Shown here in pieces: positions 1 to 12,010 of a DNA stretch of 64,000 nt (position 1 is its first letter; every line of letters begins with the position of its first letter). The translations under genes were made by a program, and so were the position numbers. A model generated the notes under the pieces. The model ran no database searches. It was given only the letters and a program-made list of their open reading frames with translations, and was not told where the DNA came from. The DNA is from Pseudorasbora parva (taxonomy: Eukaryota > Chordata > Actinopteri > Cypriniformes > Gobionidae): the NCBI RefSeq assembly GCF_024679245.1, contig NC_090174.1:16414933-16478932 (forward strand), in the 5' to 3' direction.

Positions 1-1239
1 AAGTTTCACCGTGGTGCCCCTCAGGGTGCCCAGTTCATCCTTAAACACGTCTGGATACCTCGCAACCACATCCCTCGCACAAAATCCTTTTATGAGCCTG
101 ATCTCACCCCAGTTTAACTGAATTTTACTGAGCCAATCACGTCCCAGTAGGCTTGGGCCTTTTCCTTTGACTACAAGCAAGCGAGCTTCAGCCGCCTGAC
201 TGCCATAGGTGATGTTCACTTCCACTGCCCCCACTACCGGAATAATTTCTCCAGTATACGTTCTCAGTTTAACAGAAGACTCACATAATATTGGTGTGTG
301 ATCATTGGTCCATAACTTCCCATAAATTTCCTCACTGATGATCGATGCTGAACTGCCAGTGTCTATTTCCATCTTAAGGCTTGCTTCATTAACTTGAATT
401 GTTGCATAAAGTGGGTCTGAACGAGTTTCACTCAAGTTAAACATTGAATAGGAACAGGTCTCCTCTGGTTCAGCCTCCACAATGTGATGTGCTCTTGAGT
501 GAGGTTTACCACCATCCTTTGAGTTTCTCATTTTAGATTTGCTGCCTCTGCATTTCTTTGCCAAATGTCCCTTCTTGCCACAATTATGGCACAATGTGTC
601 TTTGAATTTACAATCATTTGCATAGTGAGCTCCCCCACATCTGTAACATTCCACTGCTTTCACTTTAACCGCTTTAGTCACATGAAACACATCACTCTTC
701 ACACTGCCACTTGCTCTTTGAATGTCTTTTGCATGTAGTGCTGCCGACTCTATACCTTGTGCGATTTCCATTGCTTTTGTAAAAGAGAGCGTCGCTTCCC
801 CCAGAAATCTGCGCTGAAATACATCATCATTAATTCCGCACACAAGACGATCACGCAGCATGTCCTCCAGTACAGCCCCAAACTCGAAATGCTCAGACAA
901 CTGGCGCAGCTCAGCCACAAACTTTGAAATAGTGTCTCCAGACTTACGAAAATGGCTGTGGAACTTAAAACGCTGCACAATCACTGAAGGTTTCGGGCTG
1001 TGGTGGTTCTGAATAAAGTCAATTAAATCTTTATAAGCCAACTCTCCCGGCTTCCGCGGTGTTGCCAAATTCCTCATGAGCTTATAAGTCTTTGCACCGC
1101 ATACACTCAACAATATAGAGCACTTCTTATCCTGGTCTGTGATCTCATTCGCAGCGAAAAAATGCTCCAGATGCTCCGTATACTCCAGCCTGTCACTATT
1201 TTCTTCCACAAACTCACCCACAGTTCCGAACATCGCCAT
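1..1239 (-). CDS. Ty3/Gypsy gag-protease, open frame running off the window
   Basis: I checked this frame codon by codon. It starts at an ATG at 1239-1237 and has no stop down to base 1, giving at least 413 codons. Two retroviral-type zinc knuckles lie at about residues 198-210 (CX2CX3HX4C) and 217-230 (CX2CX4HX4C). A retropepsin follows with the active-site motif DTGSS at D293 and the LLGRD motif at about residues 364-368. The upstream 190 residues are the capsid-like gag region. The product would be a structural polyprotein that packages the element's RNA and a protease that cleaves it; the polymerase should lie beyond the window. No other ATG lies in frame upstream before a stop at 1303-1305. 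The lack of stops suggests a young copy. A domesticated gag is the alternative, but the adjoining LTR argues for a retrotransposon. Confidence 0.85.
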   Translation of the reverse strand, partial: MAMFGTVGEFVEENSDRLEYTEHLEHFFAANEITDQDKKCSILLSVCGAKTYKLMRNLATPRKPGELAYKDLIDFIQNHHSPKPSVIVQRFKFHSHFRKSGDTISKFVAELRQLSEHFEFGAVLEDMLRDRLVCGINDDVFQRRFLGEATLSFTKAMEIAQGIESAALHAKDIQRASGSVKSDVFHVTKAVKVKAVECYRCGGAHYANDCKFKDTLCHNCGKKGHLAKKCRGSKSKMRNSKDGGKPHSRAHHIVEAEPEETCSYSMFNLSETRSDPLYATIQVNEASLKMEIDTGSSASIISEEIYGKLWTNDHTPILCESSVKLRTYTGEIIPVVGAVEVNITYGSQAAEARLLVVKGKGPSLLGRDWLSKIQLNWGEIRLIKGFCARDVVARYPDVFKDELGTLRGTTVKL

Positions 1240-1306
1240 TTTGTCACTGTAATGCGTTCCGTGCCTGCAGAGCTTCTCACACGTACCAACCCATACGATT
1301 CGTCAG

Positions 1307-3090
1307 CAGTGTTGGGAGTAACGCATTACAAAAGTAATACATTACAGTAACTTATTACTTTTTGCTGTAACGCAGTAGTGTAAGGCATTACTAATCAATT
1401 TTCAGTAATATTTTACTCGGTACATTTCCAGTAACGCGTGCGTTACCGCCTCCGCCCCCACCCCCACCCCCCCCCCCCCACCCCCAAAAAGAAAGAAATA
1501 CAATAAAACGAAAAAGGAGAAGGAAAAAAAGGCGTGATACATTAACGCATGAAAAATGCAAGTTATTACCTGTTCGTGGTCATTCAATAGCCGCGTGTGG
1601 TGTCCAGGTTAGTAATTAAATACTAAATGACAGCTTCTGATATATTTTTGTATAGCGATTTACTTCATTTTCCTTTAATTCAGTACTTCAATTCATCTCC
1701 CTCTTGCTGGTGTACTTTTGGATATGGTGTGACATAGTCCAGTGAAGGCGTACGTGTTTATTGCGGATTTTACAGAAGTGCCGCAGGCATGATCTCAGTC
1801 TCTGTGCTCGCACTGGCCAGTGGAAAAGTGGCTAAAGGAGGTTTAAAGGCTCTGTCGTTTCAAAGAATAGCACAACGGCGAGCGCGTCGAAGAACGGACG
1901 AGAGACGAGGCGCGCGCTGCTGAGCCAAACTATAGGCCTAATGCCTTTAAACAACACTTGGGTGAAGATGACAGAATAAGACTACTGCACACCGTGACAC
2001 CGTCGTTTAGATTTTTTTATAGTAATACAGTCATTTAGTTCAGTTAGAGAACAGGCCGTTCAAATAAAAACGGAAGCATGAACCGAAAATGTGATCTTGA
2101 GCTGACAGATGATCGCGGAAGATTTGGTTTCAAAGTAAAATGTAAAAGCGCCTAAGGGGGTTTGTCATTGTGTTGTGTATTTCATTAAGAATAATAGGCT
2201 AATTTTAAACCGAAACTAAAAATCTGCTTGGCCGCACACAGAGCGCGCATTTACTAAGGAGATGTCATTCACGGTGTGCGCGCACTGGCGCGTTTTCAGT
2301 TCATATGGAAGCTTAACTTTTATAGGAATTCATTGAAAGCACTCGCTTTGCCTCCGCTCCAGTTATTAATGACCAAGCGGCACTGCGCATGTTCCTTTCG
2401 GTTAAATAGACTAGTGATTTAAAAGCCCAGATACCGGTGATGTCATCACACTTTAATTAACCGGTGGGAAAATGTCCCCACCGTCTCATCCCTACTGTAC
2501 ATTCGCGAGATGGATGCGTATTGCTTAGTTTATCAGAGATGAGGACAAGAACGTAGGCTAGTCAAATGCAAATGCAGTCAAATACAACCTTTTTCTAAAA
2601 CCGAAATAACTAGGCTATCTCGCAACTATGTCGCAACAATAAGAACAAGAAAATAACAAATGCGCATATTGTCATAACTTAGAGTTTACACAGTTCTGTT
2701 GTGTCTATGAACAGAAGCTATTCCCAGATATTGCCAGATAATAACTTTACCTCTAAAATAATACTTATAACAGAGTTGGATCGTCATGATTTCTTGCATT
2801 GTCTTGAGCATTCACTTTTTTGCCAATTCTCTATTGTTAGCCTGGATAGCCCATGTCATTATTCTTCATCATATCGCCTTATACTGGATGTAAAATGCTC
2901 TCTGTATCTTAGAATGTTCAGAGCTACTTCTGTAGTTATTTTGGTGAAAGTAACTCAAAAGTAATACAGGAGTAATGTAACGCATTACAATTCTGAGACA
3001 GTAATATTGTAGTGTAATGAATTACTTTTAAATAGCAGTAGTAAGTAATCTATAATATATTACAGTTTGGAAGTAACTTGCACAACACTG
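1307..3090. mobile_element. Non-autonomous hAT transposon in the Gypsy leader
   Basis: The left end CAGTGTTGGGAG and the right end, read inverted as CAGTGTTGTGCA, form the short terminal inverted repeat. The flanking 8 bp TTCGTCAG occurs identically at 1299-1306 and 3091-3098, the target duplication size of hAT. Internally it has subterminal GTAACGCATTAC-type repeats and a poly-C tract (about 1466-1490), and no transposase frame that I can see. Confidence 0.85.
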
Positions 3091-3132
3091 TTCGTCAGCC
3101 CGAAGTGCGTTGTTTATCCTCGTCGCCAAATA

Positions 3133-3691
3133 TGTAATAAATGGAGGCCGGCAGTGTTTAACAGAACTGTGAAAATCTTTGCTCGGTGCCTTTCTTCAGC
3201 ATAGCAACAACGAACACGTACATTGTTCAGCAGTCACTTCCTCTCTATACTCGTGCGCGAACACTCTTAAAGGGGCCGTGTAACATAAACTTAAACCTTC
3301 CTTAAAGGTACAATAAGTCATTATATAACATTATGAGATAAAAAATAGAAGCGGTAGAGCAAATTGCGGAGCAGTAAGCAAGAGTGTCCGAACAGTAGCT
3401 AAGCAGGAAGTAGAAAAAAAAAGATCCAGACAGAGAGACATAATAAAAAGATCAAGACAGATCAAGACAAAAGAGAGATCAAGTAAGAAGCGACCAAACA
3501 CCTCCACGTTTTCCCCATTTAAATACAGTTACATGAATAGTTGAACAACCAAGTATGGTGACATAAAATAAAACGTGGCACTTTTCTAAACGGATTAAAA
3601 AGGAGAACTATAATGTATGCCGGAATAGCACTTATGAGAGTACTTCGACTCGGCGGAGTAAAAAGACACGCCTGAAAAATCCTCCCTTACA
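3133..3691 (-). repeat. 5' LTR of the Gypsy element
   Basis: On the minus strand this 559-bp block begins TGTAAGGGAGG and ends TTATTACA, the TG...CA termini expected of an LTR. It is followed four bases later by the primer-binding-site candidate. The boundaries are by inspection; comparison with the second LTR outside the window would fix them. A purine run (GAGGGGGAGA) abuts its outer edge, which would normally be found before a 3' LTR. Confidence 0.65.
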
Positions 3692-3784
3692 TCTCCCCCT
3701 CACTCTATCATTTCTGTCAATAGGGGGACGGAACTAATTTCGACTAATTTCCAGCACTTTAGACACAGTTGCTCATCTGCGCTT

Positions 3785-4380
3785 AAAGGTTCCCTAGAAT
3801 GAAAAATTTAATTAACCTTTTGCCATAGTGAAATAATAAGAGTTCAGTACATGGACATCACATACTGTGAGTCTCAAACACTGTTGCCTTCTACTTCTTA
3901 TGTAAATCTTGTGCATGAAAAACACCATGGAAAAATAAGTGATTCTCAACATAACGGCAACCATGACGCAATCGTTGGGGATCATTTATATGTACGCCCC
4001 CAACATTTGCATCTGTCCAAACCATAGACTGTAAAAAAATATGGATGTAGTGTCTACCAGATAACAGAAAATGGGCAAAAAGGCGGGATGTGGGCGGAGC
4101 TGAGGTGACGTAATGACTATAGACGGCAGACAAATGGCTATACACCTTTCACTCAAAGTAACTACGCCCATAATTATGCACAACTTTAAGGCTTTATATA
4201 ACGTAAACTAATGAGTTATAAAAAAATGTTTACCCCCCTCACACTTGTCATGAAGGTCAAAATTAGCCGTATAGGCCAAACCACAATTTGTACCAGGTTG
4301 TAAACATGTTTTTTTCTGCTGTAAAGTTAGGGATTTTAACATGGGGCTCAATTAGATTCTGCTCTGGAGCCTGCCCCTAG
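3785..4380. repeat. Short interspersed DNA repeat(s)
   Basis: It starts with an AAGGTNCCCTAGAATG-type end. A related end occurs at about 29357. A second module beginning near 4023 with ATAGACTGTAAAAAAAT seems nested in it. I recognise these as common fish non-autonomous repeats but cannot assign a superfamily or exact edges. No gene is visible. Confidence 0.4.
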
Positions 4381-4390
4381 TGGTCATTCG

Positions 4391-5058
4391 ATGAATTGCA
4401 GTTTACATTACTTCCGTATTGACTTCAAGAGAGATCGCAGGAGGTTGCCGCTTGGTCCAAACATGTTCATTGTCGGGAGGAAGCAGAACCGATGGAGCCG
4501 AATCATCGGGACTGCAGGTAAACAAGTGACACTCGAGAATAGCAAAAACGGCAGCTCTCACAACCTGTTCCAGGCTGTGTAGGGGACGTGAGGACCTTTC
4601 TACCCTTCCCACAGATAAAAAAATGTCAACATTCATGGTTGATGGATACCACAAAAATTTAATTCAAGATTGTTCATTTCAAGTGGCAATTGCAACTGTT
4701 CATGTAAGCAGTAAGTAGCGATTTTATCCACTAATTGACTGTTTAAACAATTTCTGATTAAATGGAAAGTTTCTTAGAGAGACAGCATTGTCTAGATAAC
4801 GCAAGATGCTAGTACAGTAACAATAGGTGTTTCCTATTGTAATACAAAATACAACCATAGATTACAGATCGTTCACGCGATCCTTCTAGCAAACGTCACC
4901 TTTTCCACCATATAAGTTAAAACGATTGTCATTTGACAAGGCTATTCATTTTGTAAAAATATATATATTTATATTTTTGAGAACTTAAGTATGATGTTTT
5001 TGCATACTTGTATTTCAGAGTACATCACAGTCACTGCCTGTATTGTGACTAACGTTCA
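4391..5058 (+). repeat. Dispersed repeat, copy A
   Basis: This stretch is homologous, in inverted orientation, to 35950-36700. Shared landmarks are a segment encoding SKNGS in the small ORFs of both copies, an AATAGCAAAAACGG-like block, a GATCGTTCACGCGATCC-like block, and a run around GTGACTAACGTT. Both copies carry short open frames without a recognisable domain, so they may be relics of one transposon exon. Confidence 0.6.
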
Positions 5059-5766
5059 AGGTTATTATAGTTTTGCTTTTTGAAATTATTTTTTATTTTA
5101 GTATCGTTTTCAATTTTTCTACAAATTTCAGTTTAGTTTTAGTTCGTTTTACAAATGGTTTTGCTAGTTTTAGTTTAGTTTTTATTTTGCAAATACATTT
5201 CTATTTAGTTTTTATTTAATTAGTTTCAGTTTTAGTTTTAGTAATTATAGTTTAGGAGAGTTACCATAATGAAGTGTAGAGACCAAATCAAGGTTTTTAA
5301 TTTCAGCAAAGTTTAATGTTTGCACAGATTAGAGTTTAATCTTACTTCCTTAAGTGAAATAACTTGATAAACAAGCATTATTGTTTAAACCCAGGAAGGT
5401 CTTACAAAACATGCATAAAGTTGGGTCTTCACCTTTGAGCAAAAAAAGCTTGAGTCAAACTATGACCTATACAAACAACGATCTGGAGATTAAAAATGAA
5501 ATAAATTATATTTTGATATTAAAAAATTATATTTGATATTTTTGACATAGGCAAATACTCAGAGGATCTATCTTAAAGAACAAAATAAATGTAACGTAAA
5601 ATATAAAAGTAAAAATTATAAATTCCAGGCAAACTCATTCATAACAAAGATGAAATATTGTTAAACAATTAAAAGTTTATTTTAATTTCTTCAGTAGTAC
5701 AATGTAGGCTAGCAGCGTAAGACCACAGCTAAAGTCATCTGAATACAGCCAACACACACTGTTGTG

Positions 5767-5805
<39 letters not shown>

Positions 5806-5985
5806 GGTATTCCCTACTTTGTGGGGAAATGTCTCCACACAGATAATAATATTATTAGTAGTAAATGATTATGATAACACCTTTGAGCCTGTCAATATTA
5901 TGCAAACATGAAATCTTAAACGCACAGTAGGCTAGTACTTGCTACTAGTTGCCGCAAAAACAGTTTGATCTGCTTATTTCTCGGC
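5059..5985. other. Non-genic AT-rich stretch with microsatellite
   Basis: 5060-5250 is built of TTAGTTTTAGT-like words, a common fish low-complexity repeat. A (TG)n microsatellite lies at about 5768-5802, followed by a TTTGTGGGGA-type repeat that often accompanies such microsatellites. I see no gene. Confidence 0.6.
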
Positions 5986-7145
5986 TCTCTTAGAAGAAAA
6001 CAAACACAACCCTAGGTATTTATTTGATACAGTGGCTAAATTAACAAAAAATAAAGCTACAACTTCGGATATTTGTAAACAGCACAGCTGTAATGACTTT
6101 ATGAACTTCTTTATGTGCAAGATTGATAATATTAGGGAGAAAATATAAACACGCAGCCATCACTACAGTATCACATTAGACAGTGCAAGTGTCACTGAGG
6201 AAAAATGAATTTCTTTGTAGGTTAATTAATTGCAGGTGGTCGAACCTTTTCCTATTTAGCACCTACACTCTGGAACTTCTTCCTAGCATTGTTCAGGAAG
6301 CAGACACACTCTGTCATTTTAAATCTAGACTAAAGACGCATCTATTTACTATGGCATACACATAGAACATTTTTAATTTACATTATTCAAATCATTTAAA
6401 TGATTGTTAGGCTGCCTTAACTAGGTCAGCCGAAACCGGGAACACTTCCCATAAAACCTGATGTACTCATTACATCATAAGAAGAATGGCATCTATGCTA
6501 ATGTTAGTCTCTCTGTTTATCCTGAGGGTTACTGTATTCAGTTAGATCCGGGCCATATCCAGATCAGATGGTGGTCCTGCACCTAGACATGATTAATCCA
6601 TCGCTGAAATGTCTGCAGAGACCGTTTCAATTAGACTCCCCCCTGAAACTGCCTCATCAACACGACATCCTCAATAAATCCGTCTCCAGCATGATGACTC
6701 CGATATAGAATATTTTTATCTAATATGACTTCTGATCATCTCAGTCTGCCATCCCCATGGATTTGCCAGAATCATAACCATATACTGTTTGTTTGTTGGC
6801 CAGAGGAGAACTGGCACCCTGACTGAGCCTGGTTTCTCCCAAGGTTTTTCTTTCTCCATCATGCCACCTGATGGAGTTTTGGTTCCACACCACTGTCACC
6901 TTTGCCTTGGCTTGCTCAATTCGGGGACACTAAATATTCAAATACATTTTCAACTACTGATCTGCCCGCATTGACACTATATGATAATTGAAATTACCTG
7001 GATGACATGATTGTATTCTCCAGAGAGGCTGTACATTTATAAATGCCTCATTTATATATTCAAATTCTGTTGCATTATTTTCCTGTTTAACACTGTGAAG
7101 CTTGTCAAGCTAGTTAAGTGCTATATAAATAAAGGTGTCTTGTCT
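5985..7145 (+). mobile_element. Internally deleted L2-type LINE with 3' UTR
   Basis: 5985-6150 encodes the stretch LLEENKHNP to about KIDNI found in the larger L2 ORF on the other strand near 43500. It then jumps to the last L2 codons (ending KTHLFTMAYT, stop at about 6363), so most of the reverse transcriptase is missing. The 3' UTR runs to about 7145 and ends in the L2-like tail GCTATATAAATAAAGGTG. It is a dead copy. Confidence 0.8.
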
Positions 7146-7464
7146 AAGACAGCTCTGTCTGTCTGATGTGGCATTTGTCCAGCTGCTTCTAGTTGCTGAA
7201 GTGCTGCATTCAAGATATTGCCTCAACAGTCTTTCCTGAGACACCAACATTGTCCAAGTAACACTGAACATGTGCAAGTCTTATGGTTGACATCAGTCTC
7301 TGAAAACAACTCGGCCCTGATACCAGTTCATGAAGTACTCGTTTATAGCGAAATAATCCTTAATGCGTAATTAATGAAGTAAGGCTTTGGCTATCCACAT
7401 GTAGTATCACTTGGTGATAAGTCGTCTGCAAGGGATTTATTTGGCTCCGGCGCCGCAATTTCTG

Positions 7465-7737
7465 CTATACTAGTTTCACGTTGGCACGAACTTTAAAAAA
7501 GTGCAAACCCAGTTTCTCAGGCTCTGTACTAATGTCAGATGAATTCATAGTGAAGTATGCTGATGTAAAAATATGGCCAGCTAATAGCTGCAGTTCTAAA
7601 GCCATGAATAGGTCTCTTCCCAACACCACAGTGCCAGTCTTCACAACAAACAAGCATGTTGTAGCACTCCACTTGCCACATATGATCTCAGCTTCCATGC
7701 ATCCAATCACTGGTATGACATATCCCCCATAGCTCAC
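7465..7737 (-). pseudogene. Gypsy retropepsin relic, C-terminal part
   Basis: The minus-strand frame encodes the flap-to-end part of a retroviral-type aspartic protease, with SYGGYVIPVIG and VVLGRDLFMALEL close to the LLGRD motif of Ty3/Gypsy proteases. It is cut at 7740 by the DIRS element. The N-terminal part resumes at 12308-12395 on the same strand. When one GTT target copy is kept, the frame reads through the junction, which supports the assignment. Confidence 0.65.
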
Positions 7738-7901
7738 TAAGTTCCCTTTCGTTCAGTCACTCCGTCGTAACGTCAGTGACTGATGAATGGGGGTTTCGCC
7801 TAGAAGCCAATCATCTTCGAGATCTTAGAAAACGCCCAATGGCAGTGCCAATGCCATGGGCATGCGAGATTTGCATGCGTAACTCCGCCTACCCACATAG
7901 G

Positions 7902-7910
7902 TATATAAGG
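7902..7910 (+). promoter_or_regulatory. TATA-like box in left DIRS terminal repeat
   Basis: TATATAAGG lies inside the left inverted repeat, about 160 bp from the tip and pointing into the element. The second DIRS element has a comparable TATAAAAAGG in both repeats. Inference only; no transcript data. Confidence 0.4.
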
Positions 7911-9510
7911 AAGTAGCTGGCATGTATCGCATTATGTTTCTGCTTTGGAGCCAAGAGCATCTCTTCACTCCTGCAAGCCTGAATTCTGAAGTCCTCTCTT
8001 CAGTCTTCCAGATGAGCGGTTCTCCAGGGTGTTGGTGTAACGGCGCATTCCAGCAATCTCACATTGCCTGCCTGCTGATCTGTGCAGTGATCTGTAACAG
8101 CTGTGTGTGTTTTCCCTGGGCGCTTCAGCATTCTACAGAGCTTCCTCTCACAAAAAGAGCTTGCGTGTGGCTCGTCTTTTTCAAGACGGTTTGCCCGCCC
8201 ACTTCCGGGTGCGGTCGATATCTGTTGCTGTCTTTGGGACGCATGCACTGCTCGACGTGTTTGGGCCCAGCACGTTCGGACAGTGTTTGTGGATGTGCTG
8301 TGTTCCCTCTGCGGGAACATGACCATCGCGATGTTGTGGTCGAGACTCAATGATCTCTGTAAAGAGAGAGAGTCCCCTCTGCCACACCCCGATCTACCAT
8401 CTCCGAGAGAGGTGGTACTTTGGCTGGTGGCCAATGAAGGTATTATGCTGTGGTATTAAGAACCCCGACGATCATTCCTCGGGCCACTCCCGCCCTCTTG
8501 CACATTGCTTCCAGCGAGTGTTGGACTGAAGCAGCGGGACCGTCTGCTGACGCCCCGTTCGTTTCGTTCATACTCCAGATAGCGGCGAGAGGCCGATTGC
8601 CGCATCTCAAGGTGGGCTAGAGTCCTTTGGGGATGACGATTCGGCTATGCTCTGCCTCCGGGTGTGGTAGCACTGTAGAATCTGACCTAGAGTTGACAGC
8701 CATGTTATCTCGGGCAGCCGCGAGCCTCGGGCTGGTGTGAATCTCCACCCTGTCACGAGTGCTCGCTGTTGGGCGATTGGTTTTTGGAGGTGGCACCCGA
8801 CAGCTGCGGGCCCCGCCCCCAATGCCATTTGGCTCCTGAGATGCATGAGGAGTGCACCCGGTCCGGGAGATCTCCGGGTCTTCCCGCGACCGCTCGGTGG
8901 CCTCCTCCGCCTTCTCTGCCCTCGAGGGGTCGCGGCCTAAGGGTACACTGGGCTCCCTCCCCCTCAGTCAGGTGCTCTGTTGCGCACTACGGTGTCCACT
9001 GAGTGCTTTGACCTGACGCAGTGAGGCTATCCTAAGCGCCCTCCCAAGCCTGTTAGCTCGTCTACTTTGCTGGCGTAGTCCAGCAGTGCTGTGGGGTAAG
9101 CTGCCGCCCCGATGCGTATGCACGAGGACAGAGCTGATCCAGGGCTTACGAGCTGCGTGCCACCACCGATCCCGCCCAGCACGGCGTAGGTGACCACACG
9201 CCACCTGGGTCAGGAGATGTCCACAGCTGGGAAAGACAATTGGCCTTACCTGGTCGATGTGGGAAGGCTGAGTGAGACCGCCTCCTCAGCTCGCCCATAT
9301 CCCAGGCTGGCCTTATCGTCGGCACGGTCAAGGACTGCGCCCAACAGTTCTTGGCCGTCCCCAGAGGCAGACTGAGGCCATCTGCCCCGGCGGCCCGCTG
9401 CTGCACCTAAGCGCCACCGGCACAGTTGCCTCAGCCTCCTCGCCGCCAGGGCGACCTCCTGCGGCCCCCTCCCGCGTGGCCACAGCAGCAGCCTTCACCC
9501 TGGCCACGCC

Positions 9511-10654
9511 GTGGTCCTGAACTATCTCGATGACTGGCTCATACTGGGCCACTCTCGGGAGCGGGTGTGCGAACACAGAGACCTGGTTCTCCACCACTTA
9601 GCCCGTCTGGGCCTTCGGGTCAACTGGGGGAAGAGCAACTCTGCCCCGTGCGGAGGATCTCTTTTCTCAGTTTGGAAATCGACTCGGTCGCCATGTGCGC
9701 GCAGCTTACAAAAGGAGCACGCGCAGTCACTGCTGACTTGCTTCCGTCAGATAGAGAGCAAGAGTGTGATTCCACGTAATTGTTTCAGAGGTTCCTGGGG
9801 CATATGGCATCCGCAGCCGCGGTGACGCCGCTCGGATTGCTTCATATGAGACTGCTTCAGCACTGGCTTCGCGATCGAGTTCTGAGATGGGCATGGCAGT
9901 CTGGCACGCTCCAGGTCCCAGTGACTCAGGCCTGCAGACAGACACTCACCCAGTGGTCGAACCTCAGTTTTCTACGGGCAGGTGTGCCCTTAGAACGAGC
10001 TTCCAGGCATGTTTTTGTGTCAACAGATGCTTCCACTTCGGGTTGGGGTGCCATGTGCAATGGACGTGCGGCCGCGGGCTCCTGGACAGAGAGCCAGCGC
10101 CGCCTTCATGTCAATTGCCTCGAGTTGCTGGCAGTACGGTCACCCTGCACCACTTCCAAGCATTGCTGAAGGGTCAACACGTACTAGTAAGGTCGGACAA
10201 CACGGCCGTTGTAGCGTACATCAACCACCAGGGCAGTCTACGCTCCCGCTGCATGTCCCAACTTGCCCACCATCTTGTATTATGGAGTCAGAAGCGACTG
10301 AGGTCCCTTCGTGCTGTCCATATCCTGGGGATCCTGGACCGTGCAGCCGACGAGCTCTCACGGATTCAGCCAATCCCTGGGGTGTGGAAACTCCATCCCC
10401 AGTCGGTCCAGCTGATCTGCGATCAGTTCGGGGACGCACAGGTAGATCTGTTTGCCTCCCACGACTCGTCCCATTGCAGCCTGTACCATTCCCTGACCGA
10501 GGGCACGCTCGGCACGGATGCACTGGCGCAAAGCTGGCTGCAGGGCCTACGCAATATGCGTTCCCCCAGTGAGCCTTCTTGCACGTGTTTGTGCAAGGTC
10601 AGGGAGGACAAGGAGCAGGTCATGTTGGCCGTCCCGTTTTGGCTAAACCGGTAA
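9511..10654 (+). pseudogene. DIRS reverse transcriptase-RNase H relic
   Basis: The first part carries the polymerase catalytic box as LNYLDDWLILG (about 9517-9549), typical of DIRS. After a frameshift near 9780 the RNase H region follows, with FVSTDASTSGWGA (about 10011-10050), the conserved CLELLAV segment, and VRSDNTAVVAYINHQ (about 10188-10230). A terminal segment reads AQVDLFAS. These domains would copy the element's RNA into DNA and remove the RNA strand. The frame switches at least twice between 9511 and 10654, so no intact protein is made. The gag-like part upstream (about 7920-9250) is too broken to delimit. Confidence 0.8.
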
Positions 10655-10879
10655 GTAAGCACGACCTGGTCATCAGGTCCCCGAGGGGTGCGAGGAGACT
10701 ACTTTCTCCTCGTGCTCCTCTCGTACCCTCTTGGGACCTCTCAGTAGTTTAAGTGACTGCAGAGGGCCCCGTTTGAGCCTTTGCGGTCAGCAGACGTAAG
10801 TCCTTGTCGATGAAGACAGCGCTCCTGACCGCATCGGCCTCCATCTAGAGGGTAGGGGACCTGCAGGCATTTTCGGTTG

Positions 10880-11480
10880 ATGAAGCGTGCCTGGAATTCG
10901 GGCCGGGTGACTCTCAAGTGATCCTGAGACCCCGGCCTGGATATGTGCCCAAGGTTCCCGCCACTCCGTTCAGAGACCAGGTGGTGAACCTGCAAGTGCT
11001 GCCCTTGGAGGGGGCAGACCCAGCCGTGGCACTGCTCTGTCCAGTACACGCCCTTCGTGCTTACGTAGACAGGACGCAGTGTTTCAGGACCTCAGACCAG
11101 CCCGTTGTCTGTTATGGTGGGAAGCTGAAAGGGAAGGCTCTCTCAAGCAAAGGTTGTCTCACTGGTTAGTGGACACCATTGTTTGGCTACCATCAGCAGG
11201 GGCGCCTATGCCCCCTTGGGGTCAGGGCACACTCCTCTCGGTGTGTGGCCTCCTCTTGGGCTTTAGCGTATGGCGCTCTGCTGACAGACATCTGCAGAGC
11301 TGCAGGCTGGGCGACACCACACACATTCGCCAGATTTTACAATCTCCGAGTGGAGCCTGTATCCGACTATGTACTCTACAAGTGGCCGGTAATGGATTGG
11401 CTCAGGTGTCTTCGCTTGCTCGCCATTCCACTCTACGGACTGGATACGTGCGATATTCTTCTCAGATAAGCTGCCCGAGA
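10880..11480 (+). pseudogene. DIRS tyrosine recombinase relic
   Basis: The catalytic domain begins near LRPRPGYVPKVP (about 10924) and continues through PVHALRAYVDRT (about 11041-11076). After a frameshift it continues as GVRAHSSRCVASSWA and GWATPHTFARFYNL (about 11215-11345). The H-X2-R, a downstream W/H and the final tyrosine fit the RHRY-type active site of tyrosine recombinases, which integrate the circular DNA intermediate. At least one frameshift, near 11140-11200, separates the two halves. The internal complementary region follows. Confidence 0.8.
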
Positions 11481-11904
11481 GCCCTGAGCTCTTCCAGCAC
11501 TGACGATGCCGACGCCAGTAATTCTGCCCTTAGCCCAGACACTCGTGTCCGGCCAGGTGCCCCATGTGCATGGTTCCCCTCCGGCGAACCCCACATGTGT
11601 ATTTCCACCGTAAGCCTCCTTGAGCGGGTGTATTCCCTTGGCAACCTTGCCACCCCCTGGGGTTAAAAATCCACCTGCGGCTGGTACCCCAGTGTTCTCC
11701 GTATGCAGCCCCTCGGGTCATACGTGTATCCGTAAGTCCTCCCTACGGGTAGGCATTTTGGCGCATATCTCCAGCTGGAATATGCCTCCCAGTGTACCTT
11801 GGTATTCCTGCGTTAAGTAGAGGCCTTTGACCATCCTTGCATCAGGGCACTCACGCTTGCGCAGGGCACTGGAAGACAGCCGAGTGGCGTGATTACATTG
11901 AGAC

Positions 11905-12010
11905 CCCCAATCATCAGTCACTGACGTTACGTTGGAGTGACTGAACGAAAGGGAACGTCTCGGTTACGTATGTAACCCTCGTTCCCTGAGGAGGGAACGG
12001 AAACGTAGCG
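11905..12010. repeat. Internal complementary region of DIRS 1
   Basis: The first half is the reverse complement of the element's left tip (7741-7787) and the second half that of its right tip (about 12255-12307). They meet at a GTT-like junction. In DIRS models this region templates completion of the ends and circle closure. Confidence 0.8.

Larger units (their letters stand above)
1..3691 (-). mobile_element. Ty3/Gypsy LTR retrotransposon, 5' half, minus strand
   Basis: Read on the minus strand, the order is LTR (3691-3133), a four-base spacer, a candidate primer-binding site starting TGGCGACGAGG (3128-3111), a leader, and then gag-protease from 1239 to the window edge. The leader is split by an hAT transposon (1307-3090). 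The other LTR must lie outside the window, so the element's target duplication cannot be checked. The gag frame is uninterrupted. Confidence 0.8.

Noticed and set aside
1402..1587. Minus-strand ORF with a Gly-Val run
   Set aside because: Translation of the poly-C tract inside the hAT element.
7922..8459. Overlapping ORFs of 118-144 codons on both strands
   Set aside because: They lie in the decayed gag region of DIRS 1, in several frames at once, with no consistent domain.
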